Shown piece after piece: positions 1-11,305 of a stretch of 64,000 nt of DNA (positions are counted from its first letter, which is position 1; every line of letters begins with the position of its first letter). Under the pieces are notes generated by a model. The model did no database searches. It was not told the DNA's origin and worked only from the letters and a program-made list of their open reading frames with translations. The position numbers were made by a program, and so were the translations under genes. Source of the DNA: Zygnema cylindricum (Eukaryota; Streptophyta; Zygnematophyceae; Zygnematales; Zygnemataceae); assembly GCA_037447655.1 (NCBI GenBank), contig JBBHKE010001339.1, positions 376,669 through 440,668 of the forward strand. Direction: 5' to 3'.

Positions 1-599
1 TTTTTAAAGAGGTTTCGTTTCAGTTTGCATCTAAGGGTGTGGCCCCATGTAGTTGTAACTTACCGTACTTAGGGTACTTTCGCATGTGCTAAAGTTACGG
101 TTATTTTCTTTCGTTTTCATAACTTAAAAAAAAACGAGAAAATCCGCAGCCGTACCAAAAAAATGAAATTGACACCGTACACGTTGCGTTACCTTACAAC
201 TTTAAATATACTGCAATTTGTCGTCTTGCGCGAAGCAGTTTGTCATCTAGCGCATTTCGACCCAATTTCGCATCCTTCCAGCTCATCTTCAAACTTTATA
301 TAAAATCACCTCGCAAGGTGATTTTAAATAAAGTTCCACAAGGTAAACGAATAGGCAGATGTTGTCGCACGTGCCGGAAGTTTTTACAATTTTTGAGCGC
401 GGAGTACCAAAAAAAAAACCCACCGCACATTTCCAGCTTGTGCTGACTTTTATCCGTGCGCTTTTTTCCGTACAGGGGCCGCGGAGGGGGTTTCAACATA
501 CGGACGCCATTTCGCAAAAGCGAAGTCCGTGAAAGCGCCTCTCTCTCTCTCTCCTTCTCCCACTAACGCGTCTATCTCACAAAACCATGGCGGAATGTT

Positions 600-820
600 T
601 TGGAATTTGTGACGTCGACGCTATCATAAGTATGTGTGACGTCAAAATGTCACGAACCCTAAACATCTACAATGTCACAAGTAGCTAGACGTCTACAACC
701 GTCCTTATTTTGTAAACGTCATCAATTGTCGCGAGTTGTGTAAGCGTCTACAATCGTCACAAATTACACCCACGTCTACATCCGTCACAATATAAAGTTA
801 CGATTTCATTTCTTTACATA
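600..820. repeat. Array of TGACGTC / GTCTACAAnnGTCAC motifs, left arm
   Basis: About five loosely spaced copies of a motif reading roughly GACGTCTACAACCGTCAC. The same motif recurs inverted at 2,235-2,435 and in the other foldbacks (about 8,390-8,510, 8,770-8,895, 20,095-20,245). It contains the TGACG core bound by plant bZIP factors, but function is not shown. Confidence 0.6.
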
Positions 821-1541
821 CGAATGCTCTGAAATTTGTACGGAGAATCTTCGCTAAAAAACAAAGTAACAAGACTAAGTTTCGGTTACATGCGAAAGTA
901 CCCTTACTTTGTATTTTAGCGAGGATCCGGACCCGGAATTCAAGTGTCTCTATGTGTTCTCGCGAAATTGGAACTTAAGTTTGTGACAATTGTATACGTC
1001 GGCAACGCCCGTGACGGCTGTCACTGTGTACAATTTGTGATGGCCCACCGTATTGTTAAAAAATTATTGTGACGTCGCAAAAAATTTCGTGACATTTTGT
1101 ACACGCCATACCTTTCCAAGTACCAACCCTTTCTCCATCGATGCTGTCCATTGTTGCATTCACACCGGAAATAGATGATGAATGATAGCCTATACCCACC
1201 GGAGCATTTGTAACATTTTGCCCATTCCGATGATTTTCCGAAAAGTCATCGGAAAACGGGTCTTGTTCACACCAAAATTTTGGGACGTAACTCCGATTGA
1301 AGGTGTCACGTGACACGTCACACGCTTCGACGTCATAAAACATAGGCGCGAAAACAAACCTGCACATTTTCAAACTTTTAGGGTTTAGCTTGGACTATTT
1401 TTTCGCGCGGGAACAACGAAATAGCCGTTCGAATGCTGTGTTTGGTTAGTCATCTTTTCGGGTTACCGTTGGTCTGATTCACAGAAATACGATACTTTTA
1501 CCCTACTTCTACATCGCGCAATATTTTGAGCAAGGTCATTT

Positions 1542-1597
1542 GTACGGCTTTCCGAGAACTTCCGAAATCTACAATGTCGGTGCTCGGAAAGCCGTAC
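1542..1597. repeat. Perfect 15-bp hairpin at the foldback centre
   Basis: GTACGGCTTTCCGAG at 1,542-1,556 is exactly reverse-complemented at 1,583-1,597, leaving a 26-base loop. The midpoint (1,569.5) coincides with the midpoint of the element's terminal motifs (1,568.5). Confidence 0.85.
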
Positions 1598-2234
1598 ATT
1601 ATTCGAACGTCCGTCTGTTGCGGAAGTGTTTTTTTTTCCGGTGGGAGGAAACGAATGTCCTTTTGTTTTGTTTGGACGTGAATCGCCTTTGACGTCATCT
1701 CACGTCAACTAAAACGTCGCGATGTGGTTCATGTTGCCGTACGATTAAGCGTCGAATGACTCAAATCCGTCCGTACCAAGCCATCGTTTTTGACATTATT
1801 TTACATTATAATTTAGATGATTGTTTCTTCAAAATTACAAAAAACAACTAACTTTACATTTTTTTACGTTCGGTTCTAGTTGATTTTGATTGGTAATTTG
1901 TTTACGGGTTATCGATTTAGAATATTTCGTACAATACGGATGAATCATTCGAGATGCGACTTCATGTTTTTTCAAAGTCAGAATTTTGCATTCCGAAAAG
2001 GGTTCCCGAAAAAGAAGATGACTTACCACGGTTGTCAAGTTTTGACACACTTGACTGTACGTTTTTGTCCGTCGCTACGCTCCAAAAAGGTTGACAGCCG
2101 AGCAGTCAGTCAGTTTGGCGCCTCCGTTTTTGTTTTTTTGCGAAATGAATGGTACGGCATTCATTTCCTCATCTCATTCATCATCCATTTCCGGTGTGAA
2201 TGCAGCAAATCATTACTTGCGCCTTCATTACTTC

Positions 2235-2435
2235 AAATATGTGACGGTTGTAGATGTTTACAGAATGTGCAACAATCTACGAAGCAAATTTTAGACGACT
2301 ACGAAACTAAGAAACTTCCTAAAATTGGTGACGTCTACAAAAACGGCGACGGTTGTAGACGTCGAGGTTTTTGTGACGACTGTTGTAGACGTCGAGGTTT
2401 TTGTGACGTTGTAGATGTTCAGGGTTTTGTGACAT
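2235..2435. repeat. Array of TGACG / TTGTAGACGTC motifs, right arm
   Basis: Inverted counterpart of the array at 600-820. Units such as GACGGTTGTAGACGTC recur at a spacing of roughly 30-45 bases. The section 2,403-2,426 is the near-exact reverse complement of 655-678. Confidence 0.6.
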
Positions 2436-3303
2436 AGCGAAGTCATGCTACCATGTGACGTCATCAGTACGTAGATTTTCGCCATGGCTTCCCGATTTCG
2501 TTTTCTTATCCTTTATCATTCTATGTGCCATCAAAATCATACTAAAATTATTAAAAAAAAAGAAAAAATATATATCTTTCATTTCATACTATTAGTGATG
2601 CATCTCGTGTAAATGAGAGAGAAAGAGGAGCGGTCGAGTGAGAAAGAGGGGGAGAGACGAGGACGACGTAAAATTTTGCAAAGGACCCATGAATGAAAGT
2701 GGAGGTCCGAGACCCCAACGAATTATTTTCCGTATATGCTCGTCATTTTCGTACGTACATGCGCGTGACGAGCATGGGAAAAAACAGTGTACTCTTTGTC
2801 TTTAAAATTTTTTGTAAACGTTTGACGCGTGCAATCCCGATTTTTTATTCGTCAAAAGGGTATTTTTTTGATAAAAATTAGGTCGCGATTTGATTCCAGT
2901 GCAAGTGTGAAGATGAGCTGGAAGTGGGTCGCGATGATAATAACGCCAAACTGCCGTACCATCCAAGTTCCAAGATGACGCAAAACGTACTAGTGGTTTT
3001 GCCCATTTTTCGTCCGGCGTAATGTTTTCTCGTTGGAAGTCCCATTTTAAGTAAAAACGGTTGAAAAAAACCCTTAATTGACCACATGGGAACACGCCCT
3101 AAGCCATACTGTAAATCCGCCTCTTTTGACTCATGGCCCACCCATTCATATTTTTCGTCAAGAATTTGCACGCTACGGTAGACCGTGAATCGCTATTACC
3201 GTAATAAAATATATAGCGTAATGAAACAATTGGCGTTCTTTACGGTAAATTGGGTTTTTCAGAGTACACAATGATACTAATTTATCATTAGGCTGGATTG
3301 TAG

Positions 3304-3696
3304 ATTCATGTATTACCTCTTAGGGACCATGAGGTAATCTTGGGGAAGCCGTGGCTGCAAAAGTGGAATCCGACGATTGATTCGAGAAGTGGCGCCATGA
3401 GAGTGAAGAAAGGTGAAGAAGAGTTCGAGGTAAAAGCGGGAGCGGCTGGTAAGGGAGCGGAAGAGGGACGCCTGCTTTCGGCCTTACAGCTTAAGAGGGC
3501 ACTCAAGAAAGGGGAAACGATTTGTATGGCGGTCGTCCAGCCAATGGAGGAGGCGAAGGAGGAGATCTCGGAAGAATGGATGAAGAAGGACCCCGAGTTC
3601 GACTCCAAAGAAAGTGACGACATTAGAAAGACTTCCGAAGAGGCCCCGGAAGTCGTGACAAAACTTCTCGAGGAGTACGCAGATGTATTTCCCCCG
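3304..3696 (+). pseudogene. Ty3/gypsy pol fragment, protease-to-RT linker
   Basis: The frame is open from 3,304 after a TAG, with recognisable similarity from about 3,325. It reads EVILGKPWLQKWNPTID, the typical end of a chromovirus/gypsy protease domain, then about 100 charged residues, then APEVVTKLLEEYADVFPP, the segment just before the gypsy reverse transcriptase. The catalytic DSG/DTG of the protease and the RT itself are absent. The frame ends at an assembly gap and what follows the gap does not resume the element. Only its type is certain, not its completeness in the genome. Confidence 0.8.
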
Positions 3697-3706
3697 NNNN
3701 NNNNNN
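3697..3706. other. Assembly gap (10 N)
   Basis: Ten N of a fixed placeholder length, so the true gap size is unknown. The gypsy pol fragment stops here. Confidence 1.
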
Positions 3707-6700
3707 CATTTTATCCATCTTCATGTTTTAGACTGTAAGGCATGCTGCACCGCAGGCAGGGGACATTTTTAGGTATTAAGATAAAACCCATACGCTTATA
3801 TGTTAGTAATGTGGCACGTATTAATATGTGATTTTATCCATACTAATATTTAACAGCTTTACATGCCCATACACATGAAAGTGAATTCAAGTAAGCACTG
3901 AGATTATTCGCAAACAAAGCGTGCGCCACTTATACTAATGTCATATTATCCACGCTCATTAGTGTATAATTATGCACGGTGTAATGATTGTATATTCGCA
4001 TACCCAAAATAGAATTATGGATTTTTACAGGGGACGGACGCCACGTCGTACGGAATGTCAGATTTTGTACTTCTACCTATTTTACCGTATATGCTACGAC
4101 GGCGGATCATGTATACCCAAATCAGCGTTATGGAGAAATTACAATTAAATATTTTTTTGAAAATGGTATTGATACACAAATTAGAGTACATGACACTAAT
4201 TCATTATATACACTAATAATTTCTATACGCTAATAACGATTCACGGTGTACCATTTTGTGGCTTGCCGATGATTGATATATTTGAACGATACATTGACAC
4301 TGGTGTTATCGTTGATAAAAAGTCGATAATATCGGTTCTTTATCGCGATAACTCCAGCACCGATAACTATCAGCGATAATTGTACAATTCAAACTGTATG
4401 GTTTTACTGTTTATCCGTCGTAATGAGCCACCGTTATTCGGTTACACAGAGTACGGAACACAATGTTCCACGATCCATGCCATACAGTGAAAAACCTAAT
4501 ACACTACATAATAAAGTACTATTTATATGGCATTCTTTATTTTCCATTTATTGTTGATAAGGAATTTGTTGGTCTCGGTGCAATTTATATCGACCCTTAC
4601 TGTTCGATATCTGATAACTATCAGTATCGGTGTTATCGCCATGAATTTCTTGCCGATACACAACACCATATTGTATGTTGTGTTTCAAACGTACAAAAAT
4701 GCACAGCATGGTCAAGTACGTATTTAAATGTAAGTTACCACATGGTGATGTGGTGTCATGTCGGAGAAGATATACCGCATAGCAGAGGTTGCAAAAGTCA
4801 AGATTTTAGATAACCGAAACTAACCATTTTCTGTCTTCAAATTTTAAGTACCTTACGCAAGACCGAGTTCCATCACGCTCCAAAATTGTTAAACGTTACC
4901 TGAAACACGTTTACCAAAAAAATAGTTAACCAAAACTTGATTTCTCGCGACTACCCGTACCCACACGTACCCGAATAAGCTCAAAATTAGTGGTAAATCT
5001 CCCTAATACCATCCACGATACCAAAAGTACAAAATACAATAATGTTAAATGTTATTGACAGTACAAAGCCTTCAATTTTTTTCATTTTTGCTTACCCGAT
5101 TGTAACCGATGTTTTTTTTTCGTGAATCACCCGCCTTAATCCGCCCAACCCCCCAAATTTGGTAACCGAATCCGTTTCGGATCCGATGCGGGCGGTCGGT
5201 TAACGGTCGGTTAAGGTTTTGGTTAACCATTTGCGACCCGGGCCTCATAGCCAAATTAACGCCAAACAACATTTGATACATCGCCAAATATCGCATCCCC
5301 ATATCATTATTGAAAATTGTTGATGTGCATCGTCTATTGAGTATCGTATGACGTGCATCGTTTGTCAATCTTGTTTAACAAATTAATCAAGTGCTCACAG
5401 AGATGCTCACGTAAATATAAAAATCACAATGGAAGCTAACAAAAAATAAATCTAACAGCGAAAACATTATTTCACTGCTCACAAATAAATCTTATCGGCA
5501 GAATAGAAAATATATTAAGCCGAAGCTCTCCATACAAAGCTCTCACACTTAGTCTCATTCTTCTCTTATTCTGACATATAACTTACATCTTGCACTTCCT
5601 CCTTTCCTTACTCCTCTTCTCTCCCTACATCTTAATGTGTCACAAATTAAGACACATGATGCATCTCCTCTTAGACTACATACTAAATTGATACTAACAC
5701 ACCCATACATACCTTCTTAACACTAACAACTCACGACCACTAACACCACTAACTTACTCCACTAACTGAAAACAGACGATGTCGTCGAAGTCCACATGGG
5801 GACGTGCGGCTAATAAAAACATTCAAGCGCCGAAACAAAGTGACACGCGCTAAAAGGAACGAGACACGCACTATGCACTAAATAGCATAGTCATCGTTCA
5901 AGACAACACAAACAAAACACATGAAACCAAAGTGAACCATCATACATAAATAATCTATGTCCCGACTGGTACTGAACCACCGTATATTGAACAATCTAAA
6001 GGTACTCCGATGCAAACCGCGAAAGAATACTCAAAATCGAATAGCGCCACGGGAACCAAAACGTCAACAAATCCATGGAAGACCGATTCTCCACATTGAG
6101 CCAAAACATGATTTCGGTTGATCCGCCGATTCTCCCAATAACCCTAACAAATCTAGCGCCATACGATACAAGAGACACCTTCCTTTAGCAACACCAAGGG
6201 TGAAGTTCCATCAAGCGAAAAGTGGCGTTTTTTACATAAATTCGCAACACTCCGTACCAATTCGTACTGCCTATTTAGTTTTTATCGGAAAAACAACATT
6301 ACAGAGAATCTTGCCGATACTTTCCGAAGGTCTTGGAGGTAATACTGGCCGTCGGATTTTCATCTGCAAAGAGTTCGCTTCAATTTTTTCTATTACACTC
6401 AACCCACCTCGAGGAGGTGGGTTGGCATATACAGAAAAAAAAAATTGTGACACGGTGGACAATTAAGCTACGTGTCATGATGGAAAACCAACGAAAAACC
6501 GTAAGATTTGCACATGACACGCGGTTTCCATAATACAACCAAAAAAAAAAACGAAATTTCGTAACATTCTCTTGTCACGCTATTTTCTGTAAATTTTGTT
6601 CGTCACACTATATTCTGTAACTTTTGTTCGTCACACTATTTCTCTCAATGGACTTTCGTTCTGTTTGAAAACGAAAACCCTAAAAATGAGCTGGCGTACA

Positions 6701-7065
6701 GACTGGTGTCTACAAAATGTATAAAAGTTTTGTCGTATAACTACTTCGTACGCAGGTACATGGTACGCAAGTCAAGATTTGAAGTCAAGTTTGTCGGTGT
6801 TAAAAACCTGAAAGATATTCAATATCAGATCTTAGCTTGCGTGGTGCCAGTCAATTTATAACACGTGGCTCACATAATCTGCGTGATGAAACTTTGACTC
6901 ATAGTTGGTTCCCACCAGAGCATTTTCCATTCCGATGATTTTTTTATTTATGATAAAATATGAAACTTTAAAATCCTTTGTACGTGCGAAACTTTATTTC
7001 TATTTGTCGAACGACGATCCTTTCATTCATGGCCTATTCCACCGAAAAAAAATTCACTTCCGCAA
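3707..7065. other. AT-rich non-coding region
   Basis: No convincing coding sequence or RNA gene was found. The stretch 4,300-4,680 repeats short GATAACTATCAGCGATAA-like motifs in both orientations, which suggests a decayed inverted repeat. A short hairpin with a 3-base loop (AACCCACCTC and its complement) lies at 6,401-6,423. Open frames here are short and AT-driven. Confidence 0.5.
6565..6645. repeat. Short tandem repeat, about 28-bp unit
   Basis: Two to three imperfect copies of a unit built on TTCTGTAACTTTTGTTCGTCACACTAT. Copies differ by a few bases. Confidence 0.6.
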
Positions 7066-7671
7066 CAGACGGACGTTAGAATAATATACGGCTTTCTATG
7101 AAAACCGTACAAACGAGCTTCCTCAAAATATTTCCGGATATTAAAGTCGCTTTAAAGTCGTGTATTTCGCCGAAAAATTGACGTAGCCAAAACAACATCC
7201 GTACGATTAGTTCATTGTACTCGCGAAAACACTGCAGGATTTTGAACCATCGTCGTCGTCCTTCGAACATTCAATGTTTGTTTTCGCACCTATGTTTGAT
7301 GACGTCGAAGCGTGTAGGTTGTGTGATCAGTTTCGGAAAATCAAATGCTCCGGTGGGAAACAGCTATCATAGCCTATTCCCATCGGAGCATTTGATTTTA
7401 CGAAAACTCATAGGAAAACAAACACACTTCGACGTCATCGAACATAGGCGCGAAAACAAACATTGAATGTTCGAAGTATGATGACGGTGGTTCAAAGTCC
7501 TACAGTGTTTTTCGCGAGTACAATGAACTAGTCGTACGTATGTTGTTTTGGCTACGTCATCTTTTTGGCGAAATACGCGACTCTAACCCGACTTCAATAT
7601 CCGGCAATATTTTCAAGAAGCTCGTTTGTACGGTTTTCATAGAAAGCCGTATATTTTTCCAACGTACGGCG
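7066..7671. mobile_element. Foldback element, about 300-bp arms
   Basis: A palindrome centred near 7,367. Outer arms match (7,070-7,122 with 7,618-7,668) and so do inner arms (AATCAAATGCTCCGGTGGGA near 7,338 with its complement ending near 7,397). Both halves contain a GACGTCGAAGCG / CGAACATAGGCGCGAAAACAAAC block also seen in the large foldback near 1,310-1,360. The adjoining 7,672-7,755 ends in the family terminus CACATGGGAACACGCCCTAA, so the full element may extend that far. Confidence 0.75.
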
Positions 7672-7849
7672 TAATATATTCTCGTTGGAAGTTCCATTTT
7701 CTATGAAAACGACTGAAAAAAACCCTTAATTGAACACATGGGAACACGCCCTAATTTGTTATAACAACAATAATAAAAGTTCGCACGTTCGAGCATTTAT
7801 AGTTTGACGACACATGTATCAGTTCCCGCCGTTCCGTACTGTGCAGCAA

Positions 7850-9437
7850 TATAAGGGTATGTCCCCATGTGCATAAGTAAGGGTTTTTTTGTCGTTTTGC
7901 TGTAAAAGTTAGCGCCGTACTGCCTAAGTTCCAACCGTACGAAGGACTCGCAAATTTGTAGAGTACAATTTGCGTCATCCTCTAACTTACGATGTACAAA
8001 AATTTGTAGTCTTGTGTTTTTCGACCCACTTTGACGACAAAAGACGTCATCTTCAACCTTATCTTTAAAACACATGCGCGATGTGTTTTAAAACTAGGGA
8101 TTTTCTATAAACAAATAGGAACATATATTCGCACTTGTCGTAATATTCGAAAATTTCATACGATTTCTAAGGAGAAATAAAAGGACAGAGTTCGCTATTT
8201 TTTCTCCGTTTCCATTCTAATACGACAAAGATAAGTACACAATTTGTTTGGATTTGTCCGTTTTCGTCCAATACGGATTTCTTTTTTGCAGGGGTCTTCA
8301 AATTCAGATGCCATTTCACGTCGACCGGACAGGAGTCGCAAAGGCAAAGCGCCTCGTCTTCAACCGTGAAACGCTACAGGTTGGAATGCGCTACGTCTAC
8401 AATGTCACGGTAAGACATGCGACGTCACAAGCAGTTCCAAAAAATATTGTGCGACCACAGATTGTAGACGTTAACAGCCGTCACAAGTATTGTTGACGTA
8501 TACAATCGTCACATGCGTAAGTTACGATTTCGTCATTACAAACATAGGGACACTTGAAAACCTGGTCCGGCGTATCCGCGCTAAAATACAAAGTAAGTTC
8601 GCTAAGTTACAAGTACATGGCGACAAACCCTAAGGGTATGTCCCCATGTACTTGTAACTTAGCGAACTTACTTACTTGTAACTTTGCGAAATTACTTTGT
8701 ATTTTAGCGCGGATCCGCCGGACCCGGTTTTCAAGTGTCCCTATTTATGTAAGGACGAAATCGCAACTTACGCTTGTGACGATTGTCGATAATACCTGTG
8801 ACGGTTGTTAACGTCTACAATATGTGGTCGCACGTTATTTTTTGGAACTTCTTTGTGAGGTCGCATGTCTTACCATGACATTGTAGACGTACTGCATTCC
8901 AGCCTGGCAGTTTCACTGTTAAAGAAGATGCGCTTTGCCTTTCGCGTAGCCTGTCCGCTCGAGGTGAAATGGCATCGGAATTTGAAGACCTCTGCAAATA
9001 AAAAATCCGTACTGGACGAAAAAGGACATAATCAAACAAACTGTGTACTTCTTTTTGTCTTATTATAGCGCAAACGGACAGAACATAGCGAACTATGTAC
9101 TTTTATTTGTCCTTGGAAATCGTATGATTTTTTTCGAAATTTAAGGCACGTGCGAAAAAATGTTCCTATTTGTCAATCGAAAAAACCTAATTTTAAATCA
9201 CATGGCACATGTGTTTTAAACAAAGGTTTGAAGATGACGTTTTTTGTCGTAGAAGTGGGTCGAAAAGCACAAGACGACAAATTTTCGTACATCCTATGTT
9301 CAAGGATGACGCAAATTGTACTCTACAAATTTGCGATTCCTTCGTACTGTTGCAACTTAGGCAGTACGGCGCTAAGTTTTAAGGCAAAACGACAGAAAAA
9401 AACCCTTACTTATGCACATCGGGACACACTCTAACTC
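7850..9437. mobile_element. Foldback element, about 790-bp arms
   Basis: A long palindrome centred at about 8,632 (TACATGG 8,614-8,620 with CCATGTA 8,644-8,650). It ends in inverted termini: AGGGTATGTCCCCATGTGC near 7,853 and the degenerate complement ending near 9,436. The arms are diverged and differ by small indels. Each holds a block that matches the other across GCCATTTCAC and AAAGGCAAAGCGC, plus TGACG/GTAGACGT motifs near the centre. No transposase is present. Apparent short proteins on either strand are by-products of the palindrome. Confidence 0.85.
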
Positions 9438-9976
9438 GGAAAATCATCGGAATGGGAAATGCTCGGCTATCAATCGACCCGTCTGTAGAGTTTGCCGTAC
9501 AATTACGGAAACGTATGATGGAACTTCACCCTAAAGCATTTTTTTTGCGATTTGATTAGAGCAGAAACCTTTTTGTTTGGCTGTCGGTATATAGAAGTTT
9601 GATTACAATAAACAGAATCAGTACTGTACCTGTCTGACAGCACTAACAGAATCAGTACTGTACTATTCTGACAGCACTGCGGTAACGTAGAATTCAAAAT
9701 TCAAATCGAGTATATTAACGTTTTTTTTTCCAACTTCAAAATATTTTCTTCGTGCACACTTGCGGGATTCTTTAATGCGGCGGTTTCTATTGGACGGCGG
9801 AGTTCTCACCTTGGTGGACTCCAAACCAGAAACGGACATGTTGTCAAGGTGAAAAGATATTTGAAGTTGGCGAGTAAAACATCAAGTGTCCCGCCGGAAA
9901 ATGTTAGCAGTCGCCATAAAAGTAAACGGTCGGCCGTACACCTGTGTCAGAACGAACAAACATTTCACCGAGAACT

Positions 9977-10783
9977 CGCCGTTCCGTACTGTGCAGCAAT
10001 ATAAGGGTATGTCCCCATGTGCATAAGTAAGGGTTTTTTTGTCGTTTTGCTGTAAAAGTTAGCGCCGTACTGCCTAAGTTCCAACCGTACGAAGGACTCG
10101 CAAATTTGTAGAGTACAATTTGCGTCATCCTCTAACTTACGATGTACAAAAATTTGTAGTCTTGTGTTTTTCGACCCACTTTGACGACAAAAGACGTCAT
10201 CTTCAACCTTATCTTTAAAACACATGCGCGATGTGTTTTAAAACTAGGGATTTTCTATAAACAAATAGGAACATATATTCGCACTTGTCGTAATATTCGA
10301 AAATTTCATACGATTTCTAAGGAGAAATAAAAGGACAGAGTTCGCTATTTTTTCTCCGTTTCCATTCTAATACGACAAAGATAAGTACACAATTTGTTTG
10401 GATTTGTCCGTTTTCGTCCAATACGGATTTCTTTTTTGCAGGGGTCTTCAAATTCAGATGCCATTTCACGTCGACCGGACAGGAGTCGCAAAGGCAAAGC
10501 GCCTCGTCTTCAACCGTGAAACGGCACAGGTTGGAATGCGCTACGTCTACAATGTCACGGTATGAGATGCGACGTCAGAAGCAGTTCCAAAAAATATCGT
10601 GCGACCACAGATTGTAGACGTTGACAGCCGTCACAGGCATTGTTGACGTATACAATCGTCACATTCGAAAGTCACGATTTCATCATTACAGACATAGGGA
10701 CACTTGAAAACCGGGTCCGGCGGATCCGCGCTAAAATACAAAGTAAGTTTGCTAAGTTACAAGTACATGGGACAAACCCTAAG
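9977..10783. repeat. Near-identical duplicate of the left foldback arm
   Basis: Collinear with 7,827-8,634 at a constant offset of 2,150 bases until a single-base deletion at about 10,771. Only scattered substitutions separate the two. The duplicate begins about 25 bases outside the element terminus and stops at the centre of symmetry (after ACAAACCCTAAG), so it is exactly one arm plus flank. Confidence 0.9.
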
Positions 10784-11142
10784 TATATAACACAAGACCT
10801 GTCCCGCAAAATATGGATGATATTTCATGACTAAATTCTAGTGGTTAGTACACTCTATTTACAGTACGACACCGACATTTTGTCTTTTGTGCAGCACGTT
10901 TCTGTACCGCCGTAACAACGCAGTATTTGAACTTTTGAACTATAAATAATTATTTCCTGATTTCCAGCCAATGATAGTACAGTCCTGTACGGAATGTAAT
11001 GTAATGCAATGCAATGTACCTTTTTGTACTTCAGAAGTAAAATGCAATTTGAAAGTACGGTACTGTACGGTAAAGTACTGTGCTTTACTCTGAACCCTGG
11101 AGAAGTTGAAAACCCCTCTTTCAATACAATGATACCTGGGGA

Positions 11143-11178
<36 letters not shown>

Positions 11179-11305
11179 GTTCTTTCGAATTCCTTCCCTT
11201 CTTCACCTCACCTTCTTCCTCTTTCTCTCTCCCCTCCCCCCTCTCCCCTCTCCCCTCCCCTCCTCCCTCTTTATCCTCTCTCCCTCTCTCTAAAACTGCC
11301 CAAAA
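10784..11305 (+). promoter_or_regulatory. Upstream region of the bS6 gene with CT tract
   Basis: No gene is seen. A (CT)n run lies at 11,141-11,177 and CT-rich sequence continues to 11,292, ending 14 bases before the start codon. Such pyrimidine tracts are common around plant transcription starts, but the start site and any TATA box were not identified. Confidence 0.4.

Larger units (their letters stand above)
32..3105. mobile_element. Large foldback (palindromic) element, about 3.1 kb
   Basis: The two halves are diverged reverse complements around a centre near 1,550-1,600. Matching pairs are the termini (about 32-55 and 3,082-3,105, both variants of TTAGGGYGTGTYCCCATG), 255-295 with 2,890-2,930, 583-678 with 2,403-2,490, and 1,156-1,185 with 2,174-2,203. 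A perfect hairpin lies at the centre. The pairs do not share one exact midpoint, so the arms carry indels. No transposase is seen, so the element would be non-autonomous. Its edges are inferred from the shared terminal motif; target duplications were not resolved. Short open frames inside it look like chance. Confidence 0.7.

Noticed and set aside
7751-10225. Matching short proteins at 7.75-8.08 and 9.9-10.2 kb and an inverse relative at 9.15-9.43 kb
   Set aside because: Apparent conservation comes from the foldback arms being copies of one another; there are no coding signatures.
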